From assembly GCA_003142535.1 (NCBI GenBank), contig PLMQ01000069.1:2781-38521 (forward strand): a DNA stretch of 35,741 nt, written 5' to 3'. Numbering within the stretch: the stretch's first letter is position 1; every line of letters starts with the position of its first letter. This DNA comes from Syntrophaceae bacterium. Its GTDB lineage: Bacteria > Desulfobacterota > Syntrophia > Syntrophales > Smithellaceae. Under the pieces are notes generated by a model, which did not search any database, was not told the origin of the DNA, and saw nothing but the letters and a program-made list of their open reading frames with translations. The position numbers and the translations under genes were made by a program. Below are positions 24,749 through 33,490 of the stretch, piece by piece.

Positions 24749-25669
24749 ATGAACATATATGAGTGCCCTGAGAAGATTTATAAATTTCTTTCTTTCGAAG
24801 GTTTGTGCAAGACTCTTGAAAACCAAACTATTCGGTTATCTAAACCGAGCGATCTTAACGACCCTCTTGATATGTATCTTCAAGCAGCTTTCGGAAAAGA
24901 TACAGAAGCCTTTCTCGTAGACTTGAGAGCAAAATTTCTTGACTTCGTTTTGAGTGATATGGATTTTTCTTCTTTGCCGGATAGTCAGTTTAAAACACGA
25001 GTTATGCTTATTGGTTCTGATCTAAAACAAGCACTACCTGAACAAAAAGAGTTTTTACAAAAAGAAATGTTAAACACGCCGATTGAGAAATTATATGATC
25101 TAAAGCGACTGGAACAAACTGGCCAAGATATTATTTCCTTTGTGCAAAGGTCTTTTGAAATAGATGGCGTGTTTTGCTCGACGACAAATTTTAGGAACCT
25201 TTTGATGTGGGCACACTATGCAGATAAACATCGAGGAGCTGTCCTTGAGTTCACACCAAACAGAGAAAAAGATTCCGTTCTTCTTGCGTCAAAGAAGATA
25301 ACATACTCAGATAAACGCCCGTTACTGTATGAGACCGCAAAGGATATGGTTATTCAGAGCTTGATGATGTCAATAGAAGAGTCTGTAAGAGCTATTATGG
25401 ACAAACTGATTTTCACAAAGAGTTGTGATTGGAAATACGAGCAAGAATATCGACTATTTGTTCCTTCTTGCATAGGAGTGAGCCAGTCCTTTACAACATT
25501 ACGGTATCACTCAAAAGAACTATCTTCTATCTTCCTAGGTTGTAGAATGAACCAGCAAAATCGAGCAAAGATAATTAATTTAGCTAAGGCCATTAATCCA
25601 TGTGTTACCATATATAAAGCCTTTGTTATGCCTAGGGAGTTTTCTTTGGATTTCGAAAAAATATCATAA
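24749..25669 (+). CDS. DUF2971 domain protein
   Basis: The 306-residue protein carries the DUF2971 pattern: near the start IYKFLSFEGLCKTLENQTIR followed by LSKPSDLNDPLD, in the middle CSTTNFRNLLMWAHYADKHRG, and later CDWKYEQEYRLFVP. The conserved His, Tyr and Glu residues suggest an enzyme, but no activity is established for the family. I use the ATG at 24749, which gives the usual short N-terminus; a TTG at 24686 overlapping the upstream gene would add 21 residues. There is no strong ribosome-binding site, so translation may be coupled to the small gene before it. AT-rich composition and two-gene packaging suggest horizontal acquisition. Confidence 0.8.
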   Translation: MNIYECPEKIYKFLSFEGLCKTLENQTIRLSKPSDLNDPLDMYLQAAFGKDTEAFLVDLRAKFLDFVLSDMDFSSLPDSQFKTRVMLIGSDLKQALPEQKEFLQKEMLNTPIEKLYDLKRLEQTGQDIISFVQRSFEIDGVFCSTTNFRNLLMWAHYADKHRGAVLEFTPNREKDSVLLASKKITYSDKRPLLYETAKDMVIQSLMMSIEESVRAIMDKLIFTKSCDWKYEQEYRLFVPSCIGVSQSFTTLRYHSKELSSIFLGCRMNQQNRAKIINLAKAINPCVTIYKAFVMPREFSLDFEKIS

Positions 25670-26082
25670 ATGTCATTTTGTTTTAAACGTATCCACTCCT
25701 GATACCTTTACGCCCAAGCCATCATTTGACCTAGGTTTGTCGCATTGCGGCCAGTCATGTTCTACCTAACACTATGAGCCAAGTCGACATTTCACCCACT
25801 ATCGGCCATCCTAAAGGCCAGTAATTATCCGGTCCTATTCCTTTGCTCATTCCTTATCTCTTTCCATTTGAACTATTGGATATCCGGGTAAAATTCAAAA
25901 ATAACGAGTTCAGGAAGCTATGCTTATTCTAAGCGATTTATGTTTCATATTTAATCATCTTAGCGCGGATTCCTTTCATTTCTTCCAACAATTCATGATT
26001 ATCAATAAATTCTCGGCATTCTTTTCTTCCATTGCATAATTTTTTGTTTTTGTGATAGTCAAACGGCGGGAGTTATTGAATT
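25670..26082. other. Intergenic region with possible minus-strand gene remnant
   Basis: No intact gene. On the minus strand a frame of about 45 codons (roughly 26075 to the stop at 25938) reads like genuine protein: KLCNGRKECREFIDNHE, then LLEEMKGIRAKMIKYET. It has no start or ribosome-binding site and is cut by a stop upstream, so I treat it as a possible remnant. The block 25700-25850 is GC-richer and not recognised. Confidence 0.35.
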
Positions 26083-26859
26083 ATGATTAAACAATTTAAA
26101 ATTGGCGGCAGAGAAATAGCCTGCTGGATTAACCCCAGAAAATTCGGTGAATATGAAAAGAGCCTGATATTCATTCACGGCTCCGGCAGTGATCACAGCG
26201 GCTGGGTGCAGCAATATTCTAAACTGCATAAGCAATTTAATATAGTGGCCGTTGACCTGCCGGGACATGGCGCATCCTCTGGCAGCGGCGAAAACACTGT
26301 TGAAAATTACTGCCTGTGGATAAAAAAAATTCTGGATAATTTACAGCCCAAGAAACCTATCCTGATCGGCCATTCACTGGGCGCTGCAATAGCTTTGAGA
26401 TTCGCTCTGGATTATCCACAGGATGCAATAGGCATTGTTCCAGTCGGCGGTGGGATAAAAATGCCCGTCAATCCTGATCTATTGACGGGATTGAAAATAA
26501 GTCCCGCCCTGGCTATTGAGCTGATCTGTAAATTTTCACTGGCAAAAGAAAACAGACCGAAATTTTTTGAACCATTGAAAAAAAGTCTTTCTCAAGCCAA
26601 TATAGATGTTTTGCACGGTGATCTCTCCGCATGCGCCAAACTGGATTTGAGCGGGGAGATAAACAAAATCCATATCCCCGCGCTGGTGGTGTGTGGGGCG
26701 CAGGATAAAATGACCCCTGCTGATTTATCCCGGCAGATTGCCTCCGCTATTAGCGGCGCACAATTGTGTTTGATCGAAGGCGCGGGACACATGCCCATGT
26801 TGGAAAAACCGGCGGAGTTTAATGAGACAATAAGTAAATTTGCTGCATCGATTATTTAA
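26083..26859 (+). CDS. Alpha/beta-hydrolase
   Basis: The 258-residue cytosolic protein has the complete alpha/beta-hydrolase set: oxyanion FIHGSGSDHSGW, strand VAVDLPGHGASSG, nucleophile elbow GHSLG (Ser98), acid in CGAQDKMTP (Asp208) and His236 in GAGHMPMLEKP. It is likely an esterase or small-molecule hydrolase; the substrate is unknown. GGGAG lies about ten bases upstream of the ATG. It leads a tight plus-strand run with YggT, YggU and MurJ (gap of 17 bases to yggT), so it is probably co-expressed with them. Confidence 0.9.
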   Translation: MIKQFKIGGREIACWINPRKFGEYEKSLIFIHGSGSDHSGWVQQYSKLHKQFNIVAVDLPGHGASSGSGENTVENYCLWIKKILDNLQPKKPILIGHSLGAAIALRFALDYPQDAIGIVPVGGGIKMPVNPDLLTGLKISPALAIELICKFSLAKENRPKFFEPLKKSLSQANIDVLHGDLSACAKLDLSGEINKIHIPALVVCGAQDKMTPADLSRQIASAISGAQLCLIEGAGHMPMLEKPAEFNETISKFAASII

Positions 26860-26876
26860 AAGAATTAGGAGTTCCT

Positions 26877-27173
26877 ATGTTTGTTCTCAGTAATTTTCTT
26901 ATTGCCCTGGCAAAAGTGTTGGACATTGCTTTATCAATATATACTTTTATTATAATATTTCGCGTTGTTATTTCGTGGGTAAATGCCGATCCCCATAATG
27001 CCATTGTAATATTTTTGTACCGTGTTACAGAGCCGGTTCTTCGTCCGGTGCGGCGCATACTCCCGATGCACAACTTAGGGATTGATTTTGCACCGGTTAT
27101 TGTCGTCCTGATACTTATCTTTTTGCAGTATTTCCTGGTAGAAACTATAACAGAACTGGCCCGCCGCTTATAG
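26877..27173 (+). CDS. yggT: YggT family membrane protein
   Basis: The 98-residue inner-membrane protein has two hydrophobic segments, the family pattern IIIFRVVISWVNADPHN (residues 24-40) and FLYRVTEPVLRPVRRILP, and a second hydrophobic helix IDFAPVIVVLILIFLQYFL. YggT proteins are linked to cell division, osmotic shock tolerance and plastid/cyanobacterial nucleoid positioning, but the molecular role is unclear. AGGAG five bases before the ATG. It commonly sits beside YggU, as here. Confidence 0.9.
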   Translation: MFVLSNFLIALAKVLDIALSIYTFIIIFRVVISWVNADPHNAIVIFLYRVTEPVLRPVRRILPMHNLGIDFAPVIVVLILIFLQYFLVETITELARRL

Positions 27174-27197
27174 CGTCAGCAAGAAAGGCACCGCTTA

Positions 27198-27512
27198 TTG
27201 GCTAACATACCTCTGGTAAAAGAATCCAAAAAAGGATGTACTTTTGAAATTCAGGTAACACCGCATGCTTCCCGCGCCCAGATAACAGGTATACAGGATG
27301 ATGTATTGAAACTCAAAGTTACAGCGCTGCCTATGGAAGGCGCCGCCAATGAAGCTTGTATCAAACTTTTAACTAAAGAACTGGGGCTGAAAAAGAGTCA
27401 GATGGAAATATTCACCGGACTAAAATCCCGTAAAAAAACCGTCATGGTTAAAGATATAACCGCGGCTGAATTGAAAAAAAAAATCAACCATGTTTTAAAA
27501 ATTGAAGTGTGA
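27198..27512 (+). CDS. yggU: DUF167 (YggU) family protein
   Basis: The 104-residue small soluble protein has the DUF167 pattern: FEIQVTPHASRAQITGIQDD, LKLKVTALPMEGAANEACIK and GLKSRKKTVMV. The function is unknown despite wide conservation. The start is a TTG (27198-27200) with AAAGG upstream; no ATG gives a full domain. Its stop TGA overlaps the murJ start in TGATG. Confidence 0.9.
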   Translation: MANIPLVKESKKGCTFEIQVTPHASRAQITGIQDDVLKLKVTALPMEGAANEACIKLLTKELGLKKSQMEIFTGLKSRKKTVMVKDITAAELKKKINHVLKIEV

Positions 27513-29092
27513 TGGAAAAAAGTAAAACTTCAGAAAATTCCCATGTAGCCAGGGCAGCCGGGATTGTCGGTATTTCCACAATGCTCAGCCGGGTATTCGG
27601 CTATATCCGCGATATAGTTGTCACCGCCTTTTTTGGCGCGAACTGGATCACAGATGCTTTTTATGTCGCCTTCCGCATTCCCAATGTTTTAAGGCGCCTG
27701 CTGGGCGAAGGCTCGCTCACCAGTTCATTCATTCCCGTTTTTACAGAATACCTGCAGAAGAAATCAAAAGAAGAGGCTCTGGAACTGGCTAATGTCGCTT
27801 TTACCTTGTTATCAATAATTTTAGTGATTGTCTCCATCGCCGGCGTCATTCTGTCCCCGGCAATAGTTACGCTGATGGCCCCGGGCTTTATTAAAACACC
27901 TGACCATTTCGCGCTGACCGTCTTTCTGACGCGCTTGATGTTTCCATATATTTTTCTCATCTCACTGGTGGCTTTATGCATGGGCATTTTGAATTCATTT
28001 CGGCATTTTGCCGCGCCCGCACTGCATCCTGTGGTTTTGAATATTTCCATGATTATCGCCGCGCTGACCCTGCGCAACTTTTTTGCCGAACCTATCACCG
28101 CACTGGCCGTAGGTGTGATGGTTGGCGGCATTTTGCAACTGGCGATGCAGTGGCCGTTTCTGGCTAAATTCGGATTGAAATTAAAATTCAAGTTTAACTG
28201 GCGTCATCCCGGAATCCGAAAAATCGCTTTTTTAATGATACCGACTTTTATTGGCACAGCCGTCTATCAAATTAACGTGATTGTCGGCACCATTTTAGCT
28301 TCGCTACTGGACAGCGGCAGCGTTTCGTATCTTTACTGCGCCGACCGCATTATGGAGCTTCCCCTGGGTGTTTTCGCCATTGCCATCGGCACGGCCGCCC
28401 TGCCCACTTTCTCCGAACACGCAGCCAAAGGAAACCTGGCCGAACTCCGAACAACTTTATCTTTTTCCCTGCGGCTGATGCTTTTTGTAACAATCCCCGC
28501 CATGATAGCCCTGATGGCACTGAACTTGCCGATAATCTCCGTGCTGTTTCAGAGGGGCGCATTTGACGCTAAAGCCTCTATCCTTACCGCACAGGCTCTT
28601 TTCTACTATGCTTTGGGCTTGTGGGCATTCGCCTTAATTCGCGTCATTGTCGCCGCGTTTTTTTCCCTGCAGGATACGAAATGGCCGGTTAAAGCAGCCG
28701 TTATTGCTCTAATCGTCAATGTCGTTGCCAGCATAATTTTAATGCAGCCTTTAAAACACAGCGGGCTGGCGCTTGCCAATTCCCTGGCTTCCATGGTCAA
28801 CGTTATTGTTTTAATCATAATCTTGAATAAAAAAATCGGAACATTTTTAGACCGCAATTTTTATCATTCCCTGCTCAAGATAATAATTTCATCACTAGTC
28901 ATGTGGGGGGCAATATTGCTGGTTGGTATTTTTATCCCCTGGAATACGAATGGTAATTTTAAAACCAGACTGACATATTTAGTTTTGGCCATTGCCGTGG
29001 GGGCAATTACATATTTCGTTTGTTCTTATATTTTAAAGAGCCCGGAAATTAACAGTTTCATCAGACAATTGAAAAAGAGATTCAACCGCTGA
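27512..29092 (+). CDS. murJ: Lipid II flippase MurJ
   Basis: The 526-residue, 14-helix inner-membrane protein moves lipid II to the periplasmic side for peptidoglycan synthesis. The MATE-like MOP-superfamily N-terminus is clear: GIVGISTMLSRVFGYIRDIV, FFGANWITDAFYVAFRIPN and LRRLLGEGSLTSSFIPVF, with central arginines and acidic residues needed for transport. I use the ATG at 27512, which overlaps the yggU stop by one base; the GTG at 27509 is an alternative. Its product feeds PBP1C, encoded elsewhere in the window. Confidence 0.95.
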   Translation: MEKSKTSENSHVARAAGIVGISTMLSRVFGYIRDIVVTAFFGANWITDAFYVAFRIPNVLRRLLGEGSLTSSFIPVFTEYLQKKSKEEALELANVAFTLLSIILVIVSIAGVILSPAIVTLMAPGFIKTPDHFALTVFLTRLMFPYIFLISLVALCMGILNSFRHFAAPALHPVVLNISMIIAALTLRNFFAEPITALAVGVMVGGILQLAMQWPFLAKFGLKLKFKFNWRHPGIRKIAFLMIPTFIGTAVYQINVIVGTILASLLDSGSVSYLYCADRIMELPLGVFAIAIGTAALPTFSEHAAKGNLAELRTTLSFSLRLMLFVTIPAMIALMALNLPIISVLFQRGAFDAKASILTAQALFYYALGLWAFALIRVIVAAFFSLQDTKWPVKAAVIALIVNVVASIILMQPLKHSGLALANSLASMVNVIVLIIILNKKIGTFLDRNFYHSLLKIIISSLVMWGAILLVGIFIPWNTNGNFKTRLTYLVLAIAVGAITYFVCSYILKSPEINSFIRQLKKRFNR

Positions 29093-29106
29093 CAATGTTT
29101 TAATGA

Positions 29107-29233
29107 TCATACCATTTCGATTTCACTGGATAACGAGGCGGCAAGGAGGAGGCGACGAGGCGTATTGTACCATACGCTGAGGAAGCCGACAACGCAGCCA
29201 ACGAGATTAGCCAAAGAAAGCGGATTGGTATGA
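29107..29233 (+). repeat. Structured ~127-bp inverted-repeat element before serS
   Basis: Outer arms TCATACCA (29107-29114) and TGGTATGA (29226-29233) are perfect. Going inward, TTTC...TGG pairs with CCA...GAAA, and a central hairpin GGCGTAT/ATACGC with a 7-base loop lies near 29159-29177. The GC-rich body with GGAGGAGGCGACGAGG has the look of a dispersed structured repeat. It lies between murJ and serS, 82 bases ahead of the serS ATG, so it may also affect serS expression. Confidence 0.6.
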
Positions 29234-29314
29234 GGACATAATTATTGACTTCACTTACTCAAAGTGATAGGTGACTTCGGTTTCAGGGGAATTGAGAAAC
29301 TTTTTGGTTTTAAA

Positions 29315-30589
29315 ATGCTGGATATTAAATATTTAAGACAGAATATTGAACTTGTCCGCAAAAAGATGGCGGAAAGAGGCCAAGCGATTGATTTTGACCG
29401 CTTCATCGCACTGGATTCTCAACGCCGCGATATTTTAATGGAAGTGGAAACACTGCGTAATGAACGCAACAACGTTTCCAAAGAAATCGGCGATCTGAAA
29501 AAAAAGAAGGCGGATGCTTCTGCTTTGATCGCCAAAATGAGCGACGTTTCCGCGCAAATCAAGGAACTCGATGATCGCCTGAGAGTCACGGAAGAAGACC
29601 TCAACGGTTTTGTCCTGACCGTTCCGAATATTCAGCATGACTCTGTGACGATTGGCAGCAGCTCTGAAGATAATCAGCTTATCCGCAGTTGGGGAGAAAA
29701 GCCTGTCTTTTCTTTTGAGCCGAAAGCTCACTGGGAAATTGGCGAGAACTTGAATATTCTTGATTTTGCGCGCGGAGCAAAAATTGCCGGCGCCCGTTTC
29801 ACTTTATACCGTGGCTTGGGAGCAGCATTAGAACGGGGTTTGATTAATTTCATGCTCGATTTGCATATAGTTGATCATGGCTACACGGAAGTGTTAACAC
29901 CGTTTATGGCCAACCGCGAGAGTATGACCGGCACCGGCCAGTTGCCGAAATTTGCGGAAGATCTTTTTAAAATAGAGGGAATGGATTATTTCCTGATCCC
30001 GACGGCGGAAGTTCCTGTTACCAATATTTTCCGTGATGAAATATTGGAAGAAAAAAATCTGCCCGTTTATCATGTGGCTTATTCTCCCTGTTTTCGCGCG
30101 GAAGCCGGTTCTTATGGTAAAGATACCCGCGGCCTGATCCGCCAGCATCAGTTCAATAAGGTTGAGATGGTCAAATTCACGAAACCGGAAACATCTTATG
30201 ATGAGTTGGAAAAATTGACGGCCAATGCCGAAGAAGTTCTAAAAAAATTGGGAATAGCATATCGCACAGTCAGCCTTTGCACGGCAGACCTGGGTTTTTC
30301 TTCCGCCAAAACATATGACGTGGAAGCCTGGATGCCGGGACAAAATGCTTACCGCGAAATTTCTTCGTGCAGTAATTTTGAAGATTTTCAGGCACGGCGC
30401 GCCTCCATTCGTTTCCGCAGGGCGGAAAGCGGCAAGGTCGAATTTTTACATACTCTAAATGGTTCTGGTCTTGCTGTGGGCAGAACGGTTGTCGCAATAT
30501 TGGAGAATTATCAGCAGGCCGATGGATCTGTTTTGATTCCCCAAGCCTTGCAGCCTTATATAAGAGGGATTGACCGGATTACGCTCTAA
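29315..30589 (+). CDS. serS: Seryl-tRNA synthetase
   Basis: The 424-residue class II synthetase charges tRNA-Ser. An N-terminal tRNA-binding coiled coil (about 30-100; [18 protein letters not shown]) precedes the catalytic core with motif 2 ([20 protein letters not shown] then QHQFNKVEM) and motif 3 ([19 protein letters not shown]). [14 protein letters not shown] is the standard start, so I use the ATG at 29315 and not the longer frame beginning at 29264. No close Shine-Dalgarno site is seen (AGGGGAATTGAG is about 25 bases upstream). Two tRNA-Ser genes follow 215 and 348 bases downstream. Confidence 0.96.
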   Translation: MLDIKYLRQNIELVRKKMAERGQAIDFDRFIALDSQRRDILMEVETLRNERNNVSKEIGDLKKKKADASALIAKMSDVSAQIKELDDRLRVTEEDLNGFVLTVPNIQHDSVTIGSSSEDNQLIRSWGEKPVFSFEPKAHWEIGENLNILDFARGAKIAGARFTLYRGLGAALERGLINFMLDLHIVDHGYTEVLTPFMANRESMTGTGQLPKFAEDLFKIEGMDYFLIPTAEVPVTNIFRDEILEEKNLPVYHVAYSPCFRAEAGSYGKDTRGLIRQHQFNKVEMVKFTKPETSYDELEKLTANAEEVLKKLGIAYRTVSLCTADLGFSSAKTYDVEAWMPGQNAYREISSCSNFEDFQARRASIRFRRAESGKVEFLHTLNGSGLAVGRTVVAILENYQQADGSVLIPQALQPYIRGIDRITL

Positions 30590-30647
30590 AGATAAATAGA
30601 GGTAGATCCAAAAGAAAATATATATGATGAGTAGATAAAAAGTCGTC

Positions 30648-30730
30648 ACACCGGTCTTGTGACCTTTAGGTTACGAAGGCCGGTGTCCAGACATTATAAA
30701 TTACTGGATTCCGGCTTTCGCCGGAATGAC
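30648..30730 (+). repeat. Repeat fragments downstream of serS
   Basis: A hairpin ACACCGG...CCGGTGT (about 30648-30687) contains the 17-bp block shared with repeat copies 1 and 4 (30656-30672). It is followed by 27 bases (30704-30730) that are the exact reverse complement of 8151-8177, with the strong ATTCCGGC/GCCGGAAT palindrome. Together they may end the serS transcript, though no T-tract is evident. Confidence 0.7.
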
Positions 30731-30803
30731 ATCTGATAATATAACAAGCTAAAGCAGACTTTTTTACGAAATCATCATATATTAATATTACGAACTAGTA
30801 ACC

Positions 30804-30889
30804 GGAGGGATGGCCGAGTGGTCGATGGCGGCGGTCTTGAAAACCGTTGACCGAAAGGTTCGCGGGTTCGAATCCTGCTCCCTCCGCCA
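30804..30889 (+). tRNA. tRNA-Ser(TGA)
   Basis: Full cloverleaf with acceptor GGAGGGA/TCCCTCC, anticodon loop CTTGAAA (anticodon TGA at 30838-30840), long variable arm, GTTCGAATC T-loop and encoded CCA. Reads UCA and related serine codons. Confidence 0.97.
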
Positions 30890-30936
30890 GAACATACAAA
30901 TGGAACAACAACATTTGTTCCGCACATTTTTAAAAC

Positions 30937-31031
30937 GGAGAGATGGCTGAGTGGCCGAAAGCGATCGCCTGCTAAGCGATTGTACGCCCCTAAAAGGTGT
31001 ACCGCGGGTTCAAATCCCGCTCTCTCCGCCA
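30937..31031 (+). tRNA. tRNA-Ser(GCT)
   Basis: Full cloverleaf with acceptor GGAGAGA/TCTCTCC, anticodon loop CTGCTAA (anticodon GCT at 30971-30973), long variable arm, GTTCAAATC T-loop and encoded CCA. Reads AGC and AGU. Only 47 bases after the previous tRNA-Ser, so probably one transcript. Confidence 0.97.
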
Positions 31032-31180
31032 TTTTTAAACCTCTCGCCCGTCACGACACATCACCCTAGTTAACTTTCGGATGCAATTTTAAATTTCTAT
31101 TCCGGCAACACTCAATCATTATTCTGCCCTTACGAGGCAATCATCGGCACAAAACACGACATTTCGTGATCAATATTGCA

Positions 31181-31209
31181 TTGACTCATGCTGTCGTTCT
31201 TCATATACT
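31181..31209 (+). promoter_or_regulatory. Promoter of the CoA-transferase/SDR operon
   Basis: TTGACT (31181-31186), a 17-base spacer and TATACT (31204-31209) match sigma-70 elements well and lie about 100 bases before the CoA-transferase start. Confidence 0.65.
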
Positions 31210-31309
31210 CCAGCTTCGCTGAAGCAAATTTTTACCCAAAGGCATTCCACATCTGCAAATGGTTTGCCAACAACGTAAAAAATTAAATGCAACAGGAGGC
31301 ATAACAATA

Positions 31310-32461
31310 ATGGCTCAAATATTTTCCGGAATCAGAGTCATCGATCTGACTAACAATCTCGCCGGTCCTATAGCCACAGCGATGATGGCGGATTTTGGCG
31401 CCGAAGTAATCAAAGTAGAGAAACCCATATTCGGGGACGATTCCCGGGCATGGAAAGTACAGATTGGCGGAACGAGCACTTTATTTGTTCAGGCCAACCG
31501 CGGCAAGAAATCGATAGTTCTCGATTTCAAGAAAGAATCCGATATGGAAATTCTGCGGAAGTTGATCAAAAAATCGGACGTCCTCATCGAAAGCTTCAAG
31601 CCCGGAGTAATGAGTAAGCTTAATTTATCTTACGATGAAGTATGCAAACTGAATCCCCAAATTATCATGTGCTCGGTATCTGCTTATGGTCAAACCGGCC
31701 CTTACAGGGACAGGCCTGGATACGACCTTATCGCCCAGGCTATGAGCGGGGTGATGGATATCAATGGTGATCCTGACGGCCCTCCGATGAAATTGGGACC
31801 GGCTGTTGCGGATAATTCTACGGCTTTTCATGCTTTCGGCGGCATTTCCGCGGCATTGTATCACCGGAGTCGTACCGGGGAAGGGCAATTTATTGATGTC
31901 TCGCTTCTCGAATGTATGACATTGCAAATTGATTGCTTTGAAATAGCTTCCGCCGGTGAGGATGTGACAAGAAACGGCAATCATCATAATGCGCTGACTC
32001 CCTACGGAGTATTCGGCAAAAAATCAGGTGGAATGATGATCGCGGCACTGAATCCAAAATTGTGGGGTATATTAACTTCCTTGATGGGCAGACCGGAATT
32101 TGCCAACGATCCCAAATATATCACTGTTGCGGATCGGTGTAAGAATCAAAAGGAACTGATACCGATCATTGATGATTGGGTGGACTCATTTGGCGACTTA
32201 AATAAACTGGAAGAGCTGCTGATGAAAAACGGCATCCCTTGTGCCCGAGTCCGAACAGTGAAAGAAGTCGTTAATGATCCCCACATGAATTATCGGGGAA
32301 CCATAACAGAGGTCGATGTGCCAGACTCGAAAACAATGCCGAAAGTCAAGATAAGAGGAACAGCAATAAAATTTTCCAAAACGCCGGGTAAACCGGGAAG
32401 TGCGCCTGCTCTCGGGCAACACCAGGAGGAGGTTTTACGGCTAATAGCGGAGGAAAAATAA
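31310..32461 (+). CDS. CaiB/BaiF-type (class III) CoA transferase
   Basis: The 383-residue enzyme moves CoA between carboxylic acids. It shows the class III pattern: GIRVIDLTNNLAGPIATAMM, DFGAEVIKVEKPIFGDDSR, NRGKKSIVLDFK, and the catalytic aspartate in RPGYDLIAQAMSG (Asp139). FIDVSLLECMT and the C-terminal PALGQHQEEVL are also standard. Substrate cannot be told; relatives act on formyl-, succinyl-, benzylsuccinyl-, carnitinyl- and bile-acid CoA. AGGAGG eight bases upstream supports the ATG at 31310 over the longer frame from 31259. A short-chain dehydrogenase follows 76 bases later, so the pair may work in fatty or aromatic acid degradation. Confidence 0.93.
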   Translation: MAQIFSGIRVIDLTNNLAGPIATAMMADFGAEVIKVEKPIFGDDSRAWKVQIGGTSTLFVQANRGKKSIVLDFKKESDMEILRKLIKKSDVLIESFKPGVMSKLNLSYDEVCKLNPQIIMCSVSAYGQTGPYRDRPGYDLIAQAMSGVMDINGDPDGPPMKLGPAVADNSTAFHAFGGISAALYHRSRTGEGQFIDVSLLECMTLQIDCFEIASAGEDVTRNGNHHNALTPYGVFGKKSGGMMIAALNPKLWGILTSLMGRPEFANDPKYITVADRCKNQKELIPIIDDWVDSFGDLNKLEELLMKNGIPCARVRTVKEVVNDPHMNYRGTITEVDVPDSKTMPKVKIRGTAIKFSKTPGKPGSAPALGQHQEEVLRLIAEEK

Positions 32462-32537
32462 TGATATCTCGACAAAGGATTTTCGTGAATAAACAACGCT
32501 CGAATATCTGCAAAGAGATAACTAATCAGGAGAATTG

Positions 32538-33302
32538 ATGATGAAGCGGTTTAATGGAAAAGTCGTCTTGATTACCGGCGCTGTCGGCGGGCTGGGCTCG
32601 GAACAATGCCGTGTGTTTGCTGAAGAAGGCGCCTCGGTCGCCGTTAATTACCTTGATATCGGAAATTTTGCGGAGGAAGCCGCCAAACTGGTCCACAGCT
32701 TAAAAGAAAATTACGGCGGAGATCATCAGTGTTATTCAGCCGACATTACTGATGAAGACGCAGTAAAGAATATGATCAAAATAATCCATTCCCATTTTGG
32801 CAAAATCGATGTGCTGGTCAATAACGCCGGCATATCCATTAATGCGGTAAGTTGGGAAATATCCGCTGAAAACTGGTCTAAAGTCCTGGCAGTCAATTTG
32901 ACAGGCACCCTTTACTGTTCAAAGGCAGTATTGCCGGGCATGCGCGAAAGACGTTACGGACGGATTATCTGTCTTTCGTCCGTTGTCGGGCTTTCCGGCG
33001 CCCGCGGGACGGTTGCCTATGCGGCTTCCAAAGCAGCTTTGATCGGCATGAGCAAAACAATGGCCCGGGAAGTAGCTAATCGCGGCATTACCGTCAATTG
33101 TGTTGCCCCTGGCTATATTGATGCCGGGATTATGAGCGATGTCCCTGATAAATTCAAGACAGAGACAGTCCTTCCTTCCATCCCGATGGGCCGGCTGGGT
33201 GAAGCGACAGATATTGCCCGGGCGGTGGCTTTCTTGGCCTCCGACGACGCAAAATATATTACCGGGGAAGTATTGCGGGTGGATGGCGGCCATTCTATGT
33301 AA
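32538..33302 (+). CDS. Short-chain dehydrogenase/reductase (FabG-like)
   Basis: The 254-residue oxidoreductase has the NAD(P)-binding TGAVGGLG (13-20), NNAGIS, and the catalytic Ser148/Tyr161/Lys165 set in LSSVVG and YAASK. It ends in YITGEVLRVDGGHSM, the usual FabG-like C-terminus. It likely reduces or oxidises a hydroxyacyl or ketoacyl substrate, plausibly that of the adjacent CoA transferase. AGGAG five bases before the ATG at 32538 (ATG at 32541 is equally possible). A decayed partial copy of its 5' end lies right after it. Confidence 0.92.
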   Translation: MMKRFNGKVVLITGAVGGLGSEQCRVFAEEGASVAVNYLDIGNFAEEAAKLVHSLKENYGGDHQCYSADITDEDAVKNMIKIIHSHFGKIDVLVNNAGISINAVSWEISAENWSKVLAVNLTGTLYCSKAVLPGMRERRYGRIICLSSVVGLSGARGTVAYAASKAALIGMSKTMAREVANRGITVNCVAPGYIDAGIMSDVPDKFKTETVLPSIPMGRLGEATDIARAVAFLASDDAKYITGEVLRVDGGHSM

Positions 33303-33325
33303 AATAAAACTGCCGTCAACGAAAT

Positions 33326-33450
33326 CCCTTAATTATCGGCACTGCCGGAGGCCTGGACCCAGAAAAATGCCATGCCCACTTTTTCAAAAAGTGCCGCTAT
33401 TCATGGTGTAAATCGATTATTTTCCAACTGATATTTTTCCTTTTGCACTG
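33326..33450 (+). pseudogene. Decayed partial copy of an SDR gene 5' end
   Basis: The frame reads PLIIGTAGGLDPEKCHAHFF, clearly parallel to VLITGAVGGLGSEQCRVFAE in the gene just upstream. By hand about 35 of 47 bases match in the best stretch. The GxxGG coenzyme loop is damaged (TGAVGGLG to GTAGGLD), no start codon is seen, and similarity fades after ~90 bases. It looks like what is left of a second, diverged SDR gene in tandem. Confidence 0.6.
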
Positions 33451-33490
33451 AGGCGATAATGTGCTATATGCCTGCCTCACAATTTTTCAA

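Noticed and set aside
29107-29233. T-box riboswitch ahead of serS
   Set aside because: I see no T-box consensus or specifier/antiterminator layout, and such elements are mainly found in Gram-positives; the structure looks more like a nested inverted repeat.
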